This document shows, piece by piece, positions 27,595-36,194 of a DNA stretch of 64,000 nucleotides. Below the pieces are notes generated by a model, which worked only from the letters and a program-made list of their open reading frames with translations, searched no databases and was not told the DNA's origin. The translations under genes and the position numbers were made by a program. Within the stretch, counting starts at the first letter, position 1, and each line of letters starts with the position of its first letter. Location of the stretch: positions 1 through 64,000 of the forward strand of contig NZ_JAQV02000013.1 in the NCBI RefSeq assembly GCF_000732485.2, written 5' to 3'. Source of the stretch: Bacillus sp. SJS. Its GTDB lineage: Bacteria > Bacillota > Bacilli > Bacillales > Bacillaceae.

Positions 27595-28755
27595 TTAAAC
27601 CGGCTGAACCACATGGCGGATATAGTGATCCAAGCGGTCCATCCCCTTCTCTAGTTCTTCCATTGAATAAGCATAGGAAATGCGGACAAATCCTTCTCCG
27701 TACTTTGAAAAAGCACTTCCCGGAACGACAGCCACCCCGCCGTCGCTTACAAGGGATAGCGCAAAATCAAATGAGGAGAGTCCGAACTTTTTAATCGAAG
27801 GGAAAATATAAAAAGCTCCAGTAGGCCTCGCTGTCTCGATACCCATTTTTATAAGCCTTCCGTATACATACTCCATTCTTTTTCGGTACTGGTCACGCAT
27901 GATTAGGGCATCATCTATTCCATTTGTCAGCGCTTCAAATGCAGCTTTTTGTGAAATTGATGAAGCGCATGATACGTTGTACTGATGAACCTTCAGCATG
28001 TGCTTTGCTATTTCTTTACGTGCAAAAACGAATCCAATCCTCCACCCCGTCATGCTATGGGATTTAGAAAGCCCATTAATGACGATGGTCTGCTCAGGAA
28101 GCATGGATGCTATGGAGGAATGGGCATCGGTAAAGACTAGCTCACTGTATATTTCATCAGAAAGAACAAAAATATCTCTGCCTCTTAACAGCTGGGCGAT
28201 TTTTTCAAGCTCCTCTTTTTCAAGTGTCATACCGGTTGGGTTAGAGGGGTACGGCAGGATGACGCATCTCGTTCGATCTGTCAGCCGCGCTTCAATTTGC
28301 TCAGCTGTCAGCTTAAATTGAGTTCTCGTCGTATCAGCATGGACCGGAATGGCACCGCATAGCTTTATAATCGGCTCGTAGCCTGGATATACCGGACCGG
28401 GCAGGATAACCTCGCTGCCTTCAGCTAGGATGGTCCTCAGAGTAAGATCAATCGCCTGGCTGGCGCCGGCTGTTACAATCATTTCGTCCTCTGGCCGGTA
28501 GGAAAGCTTATATTTTTTAAATAAATAATCACTGGCTGCTTTTCTAAGCTCTAAAAACCCTGCATTATGGGTGTAAGAAGTAAAATTATCATCAATTGCT
28601 TTTTTAGCTGCCGCTTTTACATGATGAGGAGTGAAAAAATCAGGCTGGCCAATCGTTAGCGACACGACATCATCATAGTCTGCCACTAAATTGAAAAATT
28701 TTCGGATTCCTGACATTTCAAGTTCTTTCACTCTCGGCTGGATTAAATGTTCCAT
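27595..28755 (-). CDS. patA: PLP-dependent aminotransferase PatA
   Basis: 386-residue class I/II aminotransferase. PLP features are AGASQAIDL, YPSNPTGM, SDEIYSELVF and the Schiff-base lysine in NGLSKSHSMTGWRIGF. In B. subtilis PatA is assigned to N-acetyl-L,L-diaminopimelate transamination in the acetylated lysine branch. The other two steps, dapH and ykuR, occur at 61-63 kb of this window, supporting the name. It converges on kinA. Confidence 0.88.
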   Translation of the reverse strand: MEHLIQPRVKELEMSGIRKFFNLVADYDDVVSLTIGQPDFFTPHHVKAAAKKAIDDNFTSYTHNAGFLELRKAASDYLFKKYKLSYRPEDEMIVTAGASQAIDLTLRTILAEGSEVILPGPVYPGYEPIIKLCGAIPVHADTTRTQFKLTAEQIEARLTDRTRCVILPYPSNPTGMTLEKEELEKIAQLLRGRDIFVLSDEIYSELVFTDAHSSIASMLPEQTIVINGLSKSHSMTGWRIGFVFARKEIAKHMLKVHQYNVSCASSISQKAAFEALTNGIDDALIMRDQYRKRMEYVYGRLIKMGIETARPTGAFYIFPSIKKFGLSSFDFALSLVSDGGVAVVPGSAFSKYGEGFVRISYAYSMEELEKGMDRLDHYIRHVVQPV

Positions 28756-28943
28756 ACAATCACCTTTTCTTCCTCGTGCTTATGTCTCATTTTAACAAAT
28801 CTTATCGGGGATTTGTAAAGATAAACTTTTTCGCTGCTAAAGTCCTCCTTACAATGGAGTCCAATCATATGTATACTTAAGAAAGATGGTTTAATTCCAG
28901 CATGAAAGGGTAAATTCATATGGAATAAAACTGTGAATCGGAG

Positions 28944-29918
28944 TTGGAGCAATTGATTAGAACCGTAGCCGTAACCAACACAGGGGATGTAGTATACGAT
29001 TTGCCGCTAAGTTCTTTAAAGAAAGAAGATTATAAGTGGTACTGGGTTGATTTTCAAGAACCAACTGAAAAAGAAATCCAGCTGCTTTCGAAATTTTTCC
29101 GTTTTCATCCATTAGCGATTGAAGACTGCGTTGAATTTACCCAGAGACCTAAGATGGACTTTTACGATGGATATTTTTTTCTTGTTCTTCATGCAATCCA
29201 TCAAAAAACCCTTGATGCAGAGGAAGTTGACTTGTTCGTAAGTGATCAATATCTTGTTTCCTTCCATAAAAAACCTATAAGGGAAATCAGCAATATGTTT
29301 CTCCGCGTCAAAAAGGACGCTGCGATGCAGGCCGGACCTCTCCAAATTATGTATCAAATTCTAGACAAACTTGTCGACGATTACTTCCCTCCTGTTTACC
29401 GTCTGGAGGATGTATTAAATTCACTTGAGGATAAAACTGAGGAAAGAACAATCAGCTCGATTATGGAAGAGGTCTTCAGCATCAGAACGGATTTATCAAG
29501 TGTTCGCAGGAGTATTATCCCTATGAGGGATTTACTGTATAGAATGATTTCTTCAACGAAGCTGAACGGATTGAAGGAGAAAGAAATTTATTTGCAGGAC
29601 GTTTATGACCACTTGCTGAAGCTCGTTGAAATGATTGATGCAAATAGGGAACTGACTGCCGATATTCGGGACAGCTACCTTTCAATCAGTTCAGATAAAA
29701 TGAACCGGATTATGATGACGCTGACAGTGATGTCATCCATATTTCTTCCTCTCACATTCATTGCAGGGCTTTACGGGATGAATTTTCAATACATGCCTGA
29801 GCTGCAGGGAAGAAACAGTTATTTCATCGTTATAGGTATTATGATTGTAATCGCTCTGCTCATGATTGGATTCTTTTGGAAGGTCGGCTGGCTACGCTAT
29901 AAAAAATCTAAGTTTTAA
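28944..29918 (+). CDS. corA: CorA-family magnesium transporter
   Basis: About 324 residues. A large cytoplasmic domain (1-260) with a long stalk helix is followed by two C-terminal transmembrane helices separated by the Gly-Met-Asn signature (GLYGMNFQYMPE), the selectivity filter for Mg2+ and related divalents. The start is uncertain: a TTG at 28944 is closest to the likely length, but GGAG at 28946 favours a TTG at 28953. A basic cytoplasmic tail closes the protein. Confidence 0.9.
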   Translation: MEQLIRTVAVTNTGDVVYDLPLSSLKKEDYKWYWVDFQEPTEKEIQLLSKFFRFHPLAIEDCVEFTQRPKMDFYDGYFFLVLHAIHQKTLDAEEVDLFVSDQYLVSFHKKPIREISNMFLRVKKDAAMQAGPLQIMYQILDKLVDDYFPPVYRLEDVLNSLEDKTEERTISSIMEEVFSIRTDLSSVRRSIIPMRDLLYRMISSTKLNGLKEKEIYLQDVYDHLLKLVEMIDANRELTADIRDSYLSISSDKMNRIMMTLTVMSSIFLPLTFIAGLYGMNFQYMPELQGRNSYFIVIGIMIVIALLMIGFFWKVGWLRYKKSKF

Positions 29919-29969
29919 CTGTTTCTCATAGGTGAGAAATTAAATATCCCTCTTAAGAAGGTGAAAATT

Positions 29970-30173
29970 GTGCTTCCAGATGATGCCTATCTTACACCGG
30001 AAGAGAAAATACTTGTTGTAAAGCTCAGAAGTGAAATGTTTAATGCAATGACCTTAGAGCATATGAAATTTTATAAAGCAGAAATGGAAAAAATCTATGA
30101 ACAAGCTGAGCGCAGAGAAGCTTTTAAAGAAAAAATGAAAAAGATGGAAGAAGAAATTCGGTCTCACGTTTAG
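29970..30173 (+). CDS. Hypothetical small coiled protein
   Basis: 67 residues: a short N-terminal segment (LPDDAYLTPEEKILVVKL) then a charged alpha-helix likely to form a coiled coil. GTG at 29970 is preferred because AAGAAGGTG lies 7 bases upstream; a GTG at 29961 overlaps it. The final codons form the left arm of the terminator. No family is recognised. Confidence 0.6.
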   Translation: MLPDDAYLTPEEKILVVKLRSEMFNAMTLEHMKFYKAEMEKIYEQAERREAFKEKMKKMEEEIRSHV

Positions 30174-30189
30174 AGAGACCGAATTTTTT
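30154..30189. terminator. Bidirectional terminator between small genes
   Basis: AAATTCGGTCTC pairs with GAGACCGAATTT, with A and T runs on both sides, between convergent small genes. Confidence 0.85.
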
Positions 30190-30317
30190 TATTTAGCAGA
30201 AGGGTGTGATTTTCTGGCGGCCGAATTAGCTGTTTTTGCTTCAGCTGAAAATTCTGTATCTGTAATTGCTTTTGTGTGCTGCAGGCCGGATTTCGATTTG
30301 CGGTTTCTCTTTGTCAT
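30189..30317 (-). CDS. Small basic protein with DTEF motif, possible spore protein
   Basis: 42 residues, basic (MTKRNRKSKSGLQHTK), with TDTEFSAE at residues 19-26 and an Ala/Ser/Lys tail. Strong ribosome site AAAGGAGGG. It shares the DTEF-x-x-E motif with the small genes at 9052 and 24902. It resembles minor spore proteins in size, charge and motif; no named family is claimed. Confidence 0.62.
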   Translation of the reverse strand: MTKRNRKSKSGLQHTKAITDTEFSAEAKTANSAARKSHPSAK

Positions 30318-30459
30318 GATGATCCCTCCTTTCATTAACTATGATGGCCAGATCCTCAAATCATTTTACTGGTAAAAGAAAGGTGAATTTCATGTGCCGC
30401 CGTTAAAAGCTGCTTATTTCAAGTATAATAAAGATAATAGATCAAAGCGGGGGGCATGT

Positions 30460-31014
30460 ATGATTAGAATAGCGATTATCGGTCAATCTGGAGTTATACC
30501 TGAGGAAATATGCACAATTGCTGAGGAAGCAGGAGCTGAGGTTGCGAAAAGAGGGGCTGTTCTCCTTACAGGCGGCGGGAGCGGGGTCATGGAGCATGCT
30601 TCAAAGGGGGCTAAAGAAGCAGGGGGACTTGTTATCGGTATCTTAGCCGGCGATAAGACAGATGTGGCAAATGATTATTTGGATATCCCTATTACGACAG
30701 GCCTGGGCTTTGATTATCGCAGTCTCATACTCGTTCATTCCTGTGATGCGATCATTATGATCAGGGGAGGGAACGGAACTCTCGGTGAGTTGTCAGCAGC
30801 TTATATGAATAGTAAGCCGGTCGTTATCGTCGAAACCTCGGGAGGCTGGGCAGCTAAGATAAAAGATGCTGCATTTGAAGGCAGCTATCTTGATGAACGG
30901 AGAACCGTGGAAATGCATTATGCCCATTCCGGAAAAGCAGCTGTTAAAAGAGCATTCGAACTCCTTGATCTGAAACGGGATACTGTGAAAAATACGGGAC
31001 TTACCGGAGATTAA
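30460..31014 (+). CDS. LOG/TIGR00725-like nucleotide-binding protein
   Basis: 184 residues with a DprA/LOG-type Rossmann fold: IAIIGQSG at the start, LLTGGGSGVMEHASKGA and IRGGNGTLGELSAAY, the last corresponding to the P-G-G-x-G-T-x-x-E motif of LOG phosphoribohydrolases. The first residue of that motif is Arg, as in the TIGR00725 group, so cytokinin-type ribonucleotide hydrolysis is not assured. The ATG at 30460 is preferred for its GGGGGGC site and for removing a 22-residue leader unlike the family. Single gene with terminator. Confidence 0.8.
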   Translation: MIRIAIIGQSGVIPEEICTIAEEAGAEVAKRGAVLLTGGGSGVMEHASKGAKEAGGLVIGILAGDKTDVANDYLDIPITTGLGFDYRSLILVHSCDAIIMIRGGNGTLGELSAAYMNSKPVVIVETSGGWAAKIKDAAFEGSYLDERRTVEMHYAHSGKAAVKRAFELLDLKRDTVKNTGLTGD

Positions 31015-31033
31015 GGAGCTTGAAATGGGCAAA

Positions 31034-31073
31034 AAAAACAGGCTGATGGGTAAACCCAATCAGTCTGTTTTTT
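31034..31073. terminator. Bidirectional terminator
   Basis: AAAACAGGCTGATGGG pairs with CCCAATCAGTCTGTTTT (small mismatch) between convergent genes, with A and T flanks. Confidence 0.85.
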
Positions 31074-31076
31074 GTA

Positions 31077-31490
31077 TTAGAAGCAAGTAAATGAACTGAT
31101 CTGGCGGAGATCAATGCCAAAGTAGCCCCATTGTCTAAAGCCTGGGAACCATCTGAATCCTGCTGTAGAATTTCTGCCGACAAATGTTGGATAGAACCAG
31201 AATTGCTGTCCGTTATTCAGCCATACATAAGTGTTTCTGTATAAACACCTGCGGATTCCACCAGGGTCAACAGCAAAAGCAGTTGCCTGCTGCTGTGGGG
31301 TGAAACCAGGGGGTGGACCTGGAGGCTGTCCCTGCCCTTGTCCTTGACCAGGAAATCCACCACCTCCTGGCGGTGGCGGAGGTGGTGGCATCATTTGACG
31401 GTCAAATGGATTGAAAGCATAGGAATATGGATCGTATGCGTTAGGAGCGTATGGATAAAATTCATAGGGATTTGCTAAATAGGGATACAT
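31077..31490 (-). CDS. Tyr/Pro/Gly-rich protein, possible spore surface protein
   Basis: 137 residues in three parts: a Tyr/Pro/Asn-rich head (MYPYLANPYEFYPYAPNAY), a low-complexity Pro/Gly/Gln stretch with a run of seven prolines (about 35-65), and a C-terminal aromatic domain (about 78-137) with RRCLYRNTYVWLNNGQQFW and a final cysteine. There is no signal peptide. Coat-type proteins of spore formers often look like this, so a spore or surface role is possible but unproven. The ribosome site (AAGGAGG) is good. The repeats are prone to expansion. Confidence 0.7.
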   Translation of the reverse strand: MYPYLANPYEFYPYAPNAYDPYSYAFNPFDRQMMPPPPPPPGGGGFPGQGQGQGQPPGPPPGFTPQQQATAFAVDPGGIRRCLYRNTYVWLNNGQQFWFYPTFVGRNSTAGFRWFPGFRQWGYFGIDLRQISSFTCF

Positions 31491-31570
31491 AAATTTCCTC
31501 CTTCTTGAGGGAAAGTGTAGTCAATGTACCCTATGCATAAATTCAATAATGGGTGTTTGCCCGCCTGAAT

Positions 31571-32548
31571 TTACATATGAACTTTTTGCTTTGGAGAATA
31601 TTGAAAGTAGCAGCTGTGATGAATCGATTTGCACTTCTTTTTGGTCTGTGCAGCCGCGTTGCTCAATTCTTCGCTTGATGAAAAGTGCATCGTTTGATTT
31701 GTTACAACTGCGATGGAAAGGCTTACGAGGGGAATTTCCTCATACACATTTTTTCTGGATAGCCCAACGGTATATCCGCGGTCCCAGTCCTCCTCTTCGT
31801 AATACTTTTTTGCCACAACAGTAAACTCATTGATAATATTTTTGCAAAGCTGCTCGTACCCGAAATGCGGTACGACGGCAAGAAAGTCGTCACCGCCAAT
31901 ATGGCCTAAAAAAGCGTTTTCGTTTTTTTTGAAAAAAAGATATTTGATTAGAATATTGGCTGTCTCTTTTATAAGAAGGTCACCCCTCTTAAAACCAAAC
32001 AAATCATTATATTCTTTAAAATGATCCAGGTCTGCATAAAGAAGGGAAAAAGGATGCTCCGTACTAATGATTTCGTTAAGCTTCTGCTCAATGAGCACAT
32101 TTCCGGGCAAACCGGTGAGCGGGTTCGTCCACGTGGCAAGATCGGCTTGGACTTCTGCAAATTTGATGAGGAGATTCCTGATGCTGATAATTCCGGAGTA
32201 TTTACCTTCTGAAGTCACAATAATGTAATCATAAAGATGCTGCTCTTCGCGGTTCATGGCAAGAGAGCTTACCTCGGTTATGCTGTCTTCCTGGTCTACA
32301 ATCAGAGGCTTGGAGTCCATAATTAATTCAATAGGGCGCCCCATAAAAAGATCATACCCATATTTGGCTGAAAGCTTGTGGTTATAGCGGGATTTCATCA
32401 CGAGTCCAATTGGGCGGTCATTTTTTAAGACAACAATCCCTTGGGCGGAAGGCTGTTCTTCAAATATGGAACCGGCGGTTTGGGTTTTGACATCCCCTGT
32501 AATAACCGGTGCTTTTTCGGTTATTTCTCCAATCTTTATCATGAGCAT
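31571..32548 (-). CDS. CBS-GGDEF protein, putative diguanylate cyclase
   Basis: 325 residues. The N-terminal half (about 10-130) looks like a pair of CBS modules (GIVVLKNDRPIGLVM; YIIVTSEGKYSGIISIRNLL). The C-terminal GGDEF domain (about 140-305) has TGLPGN, YADLDHFKEYND and the active loop GGDDF at 218-222, where the usual Glu is Asp. That change is conservative, but activity should be tested. There is no inhibitory R-x-x-D before the loop. CBS modules usually bind adenine nucleotides, so c-di-GMP output could respond to energy state. The first ATG follows AAGGAG. Confidence 0.82.
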   Translation of the reverse strand: MLMIKIGEITEKAPVITGDVKTQTAGSIFEEQPSAQGIVVLKNDRPIGLVMKSRYNHKLSAKYGYDLFMGRPIELIMDSKPLIVDQEDSITEVSSLAMNREEQHLYDYIIVTSEGKYSGIISIRNLLIKFAEVQADLATWTNPLTGLPGNVLIEQKLNEIISTEHPFSLLYADLDHFKEYNDLFGFKRGDLLIKETANILIKYLFFKKNENAFLGHIGGDDFLAVVPHFGYEQLCKNIINEFTVVAKKYYEEEDWDRGYTVGLSRKNVYEEIPLVSLSIAVVTNQTMHFSSSEELSNAAAQTKKKCKSIHHSCYFQYSPKQKVHM

Positions 32549-32655
32549 GACTCCTTGACTAGTTCGCGTTGTGCATTAATTACTACTATTTTACTATAAG
32601 GCTCGACAAAATTATATTAATTTTATGTAAAGAAAGGAAAAGTTCCTTGCTATTA

Positions 32656-32686
32656 TAAAAAACCAGCTCTTTATTAGAGAGCTGGT
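32656..32686 (-). terminator. Terminator of the MFS drug transporter gene
   Basis: ACCAGCTCT pairs with AGAGCTGGT. On the minus strand a T run follows, matching the leftward gene that ends at 32698. Confidence 0.8.
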
Positions 32687-32697
32687 CGATTGAATGA

Positions 32698-34224
32698 CTA
32701 TTTAGCCTGTTTAACAGGAGTTTTAGTGTTCTGCTGCAGGCTGCCTGGTACTTCGAGTCTGGCGTTAGGCATAAGTGCAACAAAAACGAGAGCAAGAACG
32801 CCTGCAGCCAGGGACCACATAAACATTTCCGAAATGGATCCAGCCATAGCATCCTGAATGGCAGAGAGTACATTAGGCGGCATTTGCTCCCTTGCTTCAG
32901 GGGAAAGCATAGCTCTAGAATCCCCTGTAGGGCTGAATTTTTCGAAATTAGGCATTGTTTTTTTCAATTCATCCATTAAAAGATTATTTTGCAGGGTTCC
33001 AAATACGGTTACACCAAGTGTCATACCAATCGTACGGAAAAAGGCGTTCGTGGAGTTTGCTGTTCCGCGCTGTCTCATGCTGATGCCATGCACAGAAGCC
33101 ATACTGAGCAGCGGGAATGAAAATCCAACGCCAAGCCCTAAAATCACCATATAAATGGTTAAATATACTCTTGGAGTATCTGCTGAAAGCGTGCCAAGGA
33201 GAAACAGGCCGGCAATGAACAGAACAGCCGAGATCAGCATCAGGCTGCGATAGGAGGTCTTCGATGCAAAACCTCCTCCAGCCTGGCTGCCTGCAACACT
33301 TCCAAGCATCATAGGCATTAGGATAAATCCTGCATTAGTTGCAGATCCTCCATAAACGCCCTGTACAAAAATCGGAATGAATATTGTGCCCAGAATAAAA
33401 GCGGATCCGTAAAAGAATCCCGCTGCCTGACTGGCTGCGAACAGCCTGTTCTTAAATAAATCGAATGGAATGACAGGGTCTGAGGCTTTTCTTTCAACAA
33501 ATATAAATGATATAAGCAAAATGGCAAAACCGGCAATCAGACCCGCCATTAACGGGGAATTCCAAGGAATTTCATCTCCGCCAAGCTCGAGTGAAAACAT
33601 AAGGCATAATACAGAAGCTACGAGCAGGGAGGCCCCAGCCCAGTCAATTTTCTGCTTCCTGCGTTCAAGTGATTCGAAATAAAATTTTACGACTAGGAAA
33701 AAAGCAATCAGGCCAAGAGGAATGTTTACATAAAATACCCAGCGCCAATTTAGAAAATCCGTTAAATAGGCTCCGAGAAGCGGACCGAATACACTGGATA
33801 TTCCAAAAACAGCTCCAAACAAACCTGACATTTTACCCCGTTTTTCAGGAGGGAAAATATCGAACATAATCGTAAATGCAATCGGCATTAGCGCACCTCC
33901 GCCAATCCCCTGAATAGCACGGTAAATACTTAGCTGCGCCATATCCTGAGCGGTGCCGCAAAGAATAGATCCGATAATAAAGATGGTTAATCCTGCAATG
34001 AAAAATCTTTTTCGGCCGTACATGTCAGAGAGCTTGCCGAAAATAGGCATCCCCGCAACACTTGCAATCATGTAGGCTGATGTTACCCATATAAATTGAT
34101 CCAATCCTCCCAGATCCCCTACTATGGTTCCCATCGCGGTAGCCACGATTGTGTTATCCATCGCGGCCATTAAAATCCCAAGCAGGAGACCCGTGACAAC
34201 AAGGCCCTTTTTGCTTTCTTTCAT
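32698..34224 (-). CDS. MFS drug:H+ antiporter, DHA2 (EmrB/QacA) family
   Basis: 508 residues with about 14 transmembrane segments, the DHA2 layout. Motifs include D-x-T-I-V around MDNTIVATAMG in TM1 and GKLSDMYGRKR (motif A) in the loop after TM2, plus the motif C-like GAVFGISSVFGPLLGAYL. Such pumps export drugs or other amphipathic compounds using the proton gradient; substrate unknown. A basic C-terminal tail follows the last helix. It is divergent from a KinB-like kinase gene; no TetR or MarR regulator lies next to it. Confidence 0.87.
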   Translation of the reverse strand: MKESKKGLVVTGLLLGILMAAMDNTIVATAMGTIVGDLGGLDQFIWVTSAYMIASVAGMPIFGKLSDMYGRKRFFIAGLTIFIIGSILCGTAQDMAQLSIYRAIQGIGGGALMPIAFTIMFDIFPPEKRGKMSGLFGAVFGISSVFGPLLGAYLTDFLNWRWVFYVNIPLGLIAFFLVVKFYFESLERRKQKIDWAGASLLVASVLCLMFSLELGGDEIPWNSPLMAGLIAGFAILLISFIFVERKASDPVIPFDLFKNRLFAASQAAGFFYGSAFILGTIFIPIFVQGVYGGSATNAGFILMPMMLGSVAGSQAGGGFASKTSYRSLMLISAVLFIAGLFLLGTLSADTPRVYLTIYMVILGLGVGFSFPLLSMASVHGISMRQRGTANSTNAFFRTIGMTLGVTVFGTLQNNLLMDELKKTMPNFEKFSPTGDSRAMLSPEAREQMPPNVLSAIQDAMAGSISEMFMWSLAAGVLALVFVALMPNARLEVPGSLQQNTKTPVKQAK

Positions 34225-34400
34225 ATTGTTTGCTCCCTTAAAATAAAGTGTCTTTCCATTTGAATTATGAATTGATTATCCAAATTTGTACAGAAAGGAA
34301 TGGGCAAACCCGCAATTATTTTTTCTTATCCAATTTTTTGTACGGCTTAAAGGAAATTCATGATATATTTTGAAAGTATTATGATGGACGGAGGTAGCGA

Positions 34401-35657
34401 GTGCTCATTTATTTAAAACCACTTATCGTTAACATGGCCATTCTGTTTTCATTTACTTTTAACGCCAATTTAATGTTTCCCTTTCACTCAAGGAAAAAAA
34501 TCAAGGTGAAGCAGCAGATTATATATGGACTTATCAGCGGATTTGGCGCAATGCTCTGCATGCTATATCCAATTGAAGACCTGGGGGAAACATTTTTTGA
34601 TTTCAGAATGATTGCCATACTGATTGTTACGCTATATTCTGGATGGCTGGCGGGCGGAATTGCCTTGCTTTTTGTATGTGCCGTCCGCTACGGCTTTGGA
34701 GGAGAATTCGTTTTTGTTGGAATTTTCATAAATGCGGCTGCCTATGCAGCGGGATTGCTTTTTAGAAGAATCTTTCTGAAATCCAAGGTTCGTCTTATTG
34801 CGGGAGCTTTTATTACGTTACTTTATTTCTTCTTCTATATATGGATTGTTTCCCGTTTTATCACGTTTTTGCGCATTGACTTTTATATGATTTATTTCGT
34901 GTTTTTCTTTGCGGTTACGATGGCGGTCATCGCTATTATTGAAGCCCTTATCCGTATAAACCGGAACCTGGACAATATGATATACCTTGATAAATTAACA
35001 ACAATCGGGCAGATGGCTGCATCCATTGCGCATGAAATCCGCAATCCGATTACCGCTGTAAGAGGTTTTATTCAGTTTTTGCAGGAAGATACAACCGACC
35101 AGAAGCTGATGGAGTTCTCTCCGCTAATTCTGAGTGAACTCGACCGTACGAATAAAATTATTACAGATTATTTAAAGCTAGCGAAACCATATGAATTTTC
35201 GCTTTCAAGAGTGAAAATCGATGAGTTGATGCGTGATTCAGTTGAGCTGCTTAAACCGCTTGCTATCTATGAAAATACTGAAATAAAATTGGAACTGGTT
35301 CCAAGTAACGATGTTGTAGGAGATGCTGAGCATTTAATGCAGGCAATCATGAATGTGCTGAAGAACTCAATCGAATCCATCGAGGGAGGGGGCCGGATCA
35401 CTGTAGCTAAAAAACCGGATTACTTTAATGGCAAAGTGATTGTCACAATTGCTGATACCGGCAAGGGAATGACGGAGGAACAGCTTCAGAATATCGGTTT
35501 GCCATTCTATACAACGAAAACAAAAGGTACGGGTCTTGGAACGATGATTACGAGCCGCCTCATTCACGATATGGACGGAGAAATTGAATACACCAGCAAG
35601 ATAAATGAAGGAACAGTAGTCACAATTACCTTAAAAGCTTATACCAGCTTGACTTAA
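34401..35657 (+). CDS. Membrane sensor histidine kinase, KinB-like
   Basis: 418 residues. The N-terminal half has five or six transmembrane helices of the 5TM-5TMR LytS type (residues 8-190). HisKA follows directly with H211 in IAHEIRNP, then HATPase (NVLKNSIESIEG, DTGKGM, TGLGT). There is no PAS domain. Size and layout resemble B. subtilis KinB (428 residues), a phosphorelay kinase, but kapB is missing downstream, so orthology is open. The start is GTG after GGAGG. No response regulator is adjacent. Confidence 0.83.
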   Translation: MLIYLKPLIVNMAILFSFTFNANLMFPFHSRKKIKVKQQIIYGLISGFGAMLCMLYPIEDLGETFFDFRMIAILIVTLYSGWLAGGIALLFVCAVRYGFGGEFVFVGIFINAAAYAAGLLFRRIFLKSKVRLIAGAFITLLYFFFYIWIVSRFITFLRIDFYMIYFVFFFAVTMAVIAIIEALIRINRNLDNMIYLDKLTTIGQMAASIAHEIRNPITAVRGFIQFLQEDTTDQKLMEFSPLILSELDRTNKIITDYLKLAKPYEFSLSRVKIDELMRDSVELLKPLAIYENTEIKLELVPSNDVVGDAEHLMQAIMNVLKNSIESIEGGGRITVAKKPDYFNGKVIVTIADTGKGMTEEQLQNIGLPFYTTKTKGTGLGTMITSRLIHDMDGEIEYTSKINEGTVVTITLKAYTSLT

Positions 35658-35703
35658 TAATATTTCTTTTTATTAACAAGCACATTCGTGTGGAGGAATC
35701 AGG

Positions 35704-36168
35704 ATGAATCAATTGGAAGAATCTAGGTTGATGGTGGATTGGGTGGAGCAATTAAATGAAGTGAAGGAAGAACTTTTTTTCATGCCGATTCAAGAAGGAA
35801 AATGCTCTCCTGCTGAAATTTTTGCTCATTTGACGGCTTGGGATCAATATACTCTTGAACAGCATTTTGAGAGCATAGGAGAGGGAATGGTACAATTTGA
35901 TCCGTTTCCTGACTTTGATTCATTTAATGCCAAGGCAGCAGCCCAGGCGAGGAATGGAGCTGACAAATCGCAGTTAATCAGAGAATTTATGGAAACAAGA
36001 CTGCGCATTATACAATATGTTGAGAGTATGCCGGAGGAAAAGCGGAAGCAGTCTTTTTGGATTGGAAGTCATAGGTTCACTATCGAATCTTATATAGAGG
36101 ATTTTTTAGAGCACGACCGCCATCATAGAAAGCAGATCGATAAAGCTGTGGGTATAGAAGAAATGTAA
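35704..36168 (+). CDS. DinB-superfamily protein
   Basis: 154-residue four-helix-bundle protein. The metal-type histidines lie at FAHLTAWD and HDRHHRKQ near the C-terminus, as in DinB/YfiT or ClbS-like proteins. Members act as thiol-dependent transferases or are uncharacterised; the substrate here is unknown. It follows the KinB-like gene by 46 bases and may be co-transcribed. The ribosome site is GGAGGAATC. Confidence 0.78.
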   Translation: MNQLEESRLMVDWVEQLNEVKEELFFMPIQEGKCSPAEIFAHLTAWDQYTLEQHFESIGEGMVQFDPFPDFDSFNAKAAAQARNGADKSQLIREFMETRLRIIQYVESMPEEKRKQSFWIGSHRFTIESYIEDFLEHDRHHRKQIDKAVGIEEM

Positions 36169-36193
36169 AAGCCGCCAAAAAATGGCGGCTTTT
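36167..36193. terminator. Bidirectional terminator
   Basis: AAAAGCCGCCA pairs with TGGCGGCTTTT between convergent genes. Confidence 0.88.
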
Positions 36194-36194
36194 A

